Source of the DNA: Bacteroidetes bacterium UBA2364
GTDB lineage: Bacteria > Bacteroidota > Rhodothermia > Rhodothermales > UBA2364
Length of the DNA stretch: 41,584 nt
Direction: 5' to 3'
NCBI GenBank assembly: GCA_002344075.1
Contig: DDTM01000002.1
Span: 541 to 42,124, forward strand
The notes under the pieces are model-generated. The model made no database searches and was not told the DNA's origin. It was given only the letters and a program-made list of their open reading frames with translations. Shown one piece after another: positions 41,191-41,584 of this stretch (positions within the stretch are counted from its first letter, which is position 1; each line of letters starts with the position of its first letter). A program made the translations under genes and the position numbers.

Positions 41191-41584
41191 TTAATCAAAC
41201 CTGGTAATTCCGTCTCAACGAATTTAAATATGGCGGCATCAATGCTTTCATATGGATAGGGAAATATGTGAGTAAACGTTTTTTCAAACCAAGCAAGAGA
41301 GGTATGATCCACTTCTGAGGGCTTAACAGGGCGATTACATTGGTAAAGACAGGTCGTTGTCTTCGCATTTGGTTTTTTGCTAATGTCCAGCGCCAATTCA
41401 AACTCTTCTTGGGTGAACTGCCCTAGTTTCGTCCAATAAAGCACGATAACAGCATCACAGGTTCTGATAAAATCATTATAGTTGTCTTGGGTGCGATCCG
41501 TTCCACGAAGGCCTTGCGGCAAATCTTCCCAGCTTTTCACCTCTAGCTTAATGTTGTGTGCATCGCGTAGGTCGTTCGTTTTTT
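41160..41584 (-). CDS. TIR/DUF4062-like N-terminal domain, 5' end beyond the window
   Basis: The frame is open from the window edge (TNDLRDAHNIKLEVKSWEDL) to TAG at 41160. WEDLPQGLRGTDRTQDNYND followed by FIRTCDAVIVLYWTKLGQFT and EEFELALDISKK fits the TIR-like/DUF4062 group found at the N-terminus of STAND-type conflict proteins. FPYPYESIDAAIFKFVETELP closes the domain. A GTG at 41540 is an internal codon, not a likely start, because homologous sequence lies before it. The last residues (INKKAPLNRGN) look like out-of-frame tail after the A6 run; the -1 frame carries the expected continuation. Confidence 0.55.
   Translation of the reverse strand, partial: KTNDLRDAHNIKLEVKSWEDLPQGLRGTDRTQDNYNDFIRTCDAVIVLYWTKLGQFTQEEFELALDISKKPNAKTTTCLYQCNRPVKPSEVDHTSLAWFEKTFTHIFPYPYESIDAAIFKFVETELPGLINKKAPLNRGN
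41184..41189 (-). other. A6 run at the frame switch
   Basis: In the TIR-like frame the codons are AAC AAA AAA GCC. Moving back one base gives AAA AAA AGC CCC and enters the iSTAND-like frame, which is blocked by TAA only 3 codons earlier. A CCCC/GGGG pair lies 2 bases downstream. The cause may be a base lost from the run, a mutation, slippage in transcription or programmed frameshifting. Confidence 0.6.

Noticed and set aside
1..41584. CRISPR arrays, insertion sequences, prophage modules, tRNA or rRNA genes
   Set aside because: I found no regularly spaced direct repeats, transposase or integrase motifs, phage structural genes, or tRNA/rRNA sequence other than the tRNA-like part of tmRNA.

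Overview
The window looks like a chromosomal stretch from the Bacteroidota in the broad sense; the mix would fit a Rhodothermota/Balneolota-type lineage, but I cannot fix the genus. The grounds are a type IX secretion C-terminal sorting domain on an exported nuclease, an STN-type TonB-dependent receptor with its own FecR and ECF sigma factor, many starts without a clear Shine-Dalgarno sequence, lineage-typical families (DUF3109, DUF5995, DUF2490, MbnP), and a tmRNA whose tag reads ANDYSYAMAA. Base composition is moderate and even. There is no rRNA or tRNA, CRISPR array, transposase or clear prophage.

Bases 1-16000 are mostly housekeeping: partial trpB and yceH; a DUF2490 / VTC polyphosphate polymerase-like / DUF4956 operon; an acyltransferase; an HD-family alarmone hydrolase; a DUF5995 protein; an acyl-ACP desaturase; inorganic pyrophosphatase; an HtrA-type lipoprotein protease; ruvB; a DUF3109 protein; rpoN; a Memo-like protein; an ECF sigma factor with a probable membrane anti-sigma; and holA.

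Bases 16000-23300 hold a complete FecI/FecR/TonB-receptor signalling unit, then a molybdopterin oxidoreductase, a UbiA prenyltransferase and a PLP-dependent threonine dehydratase. Bases 23400-30400 carry envelope proteins and lipoproteins, tmRNA, an AlbA_2-domain protein, a VOC protein and aquaporin Z.

Bases 30600-33800 form a probable copper-linked cassette read right to left: a small membrane protein with a CNGKC motif, an MbnP-family lipoprotein, a MauG/MbnH-like di-heme lipoprotein, a His/Met-rich exported protein and a tiny coupled membrane protein. An exported endonuclease I follows, then a leaderless glucosaminidase-amidase.

The most interesting part is the right end (about 36900-41584, all minus strand): a TIR/DUF4062-like domain, an iSTAND-like domain, a MoxR AAA+ ATPase and a large protein joining a degenerate vWA-like region to a C-terminal formylglycine-generating-enzyme/C-type-lectin fold. 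This resembles the NTP-dependent multi-gene conflict systems built on MoxR and vWA-like proteins. Two features stand out. The TIR-like and iSTAND-like parts lie in adjacent frames and join by a single -1 shift at an A6 run. The last 30 codons of the lectin-type domain look like the variable repeat of a diversity-generating retroelement target. No reverse transcriptase lies inside the window, and the operon's 5' end lies beyond it.
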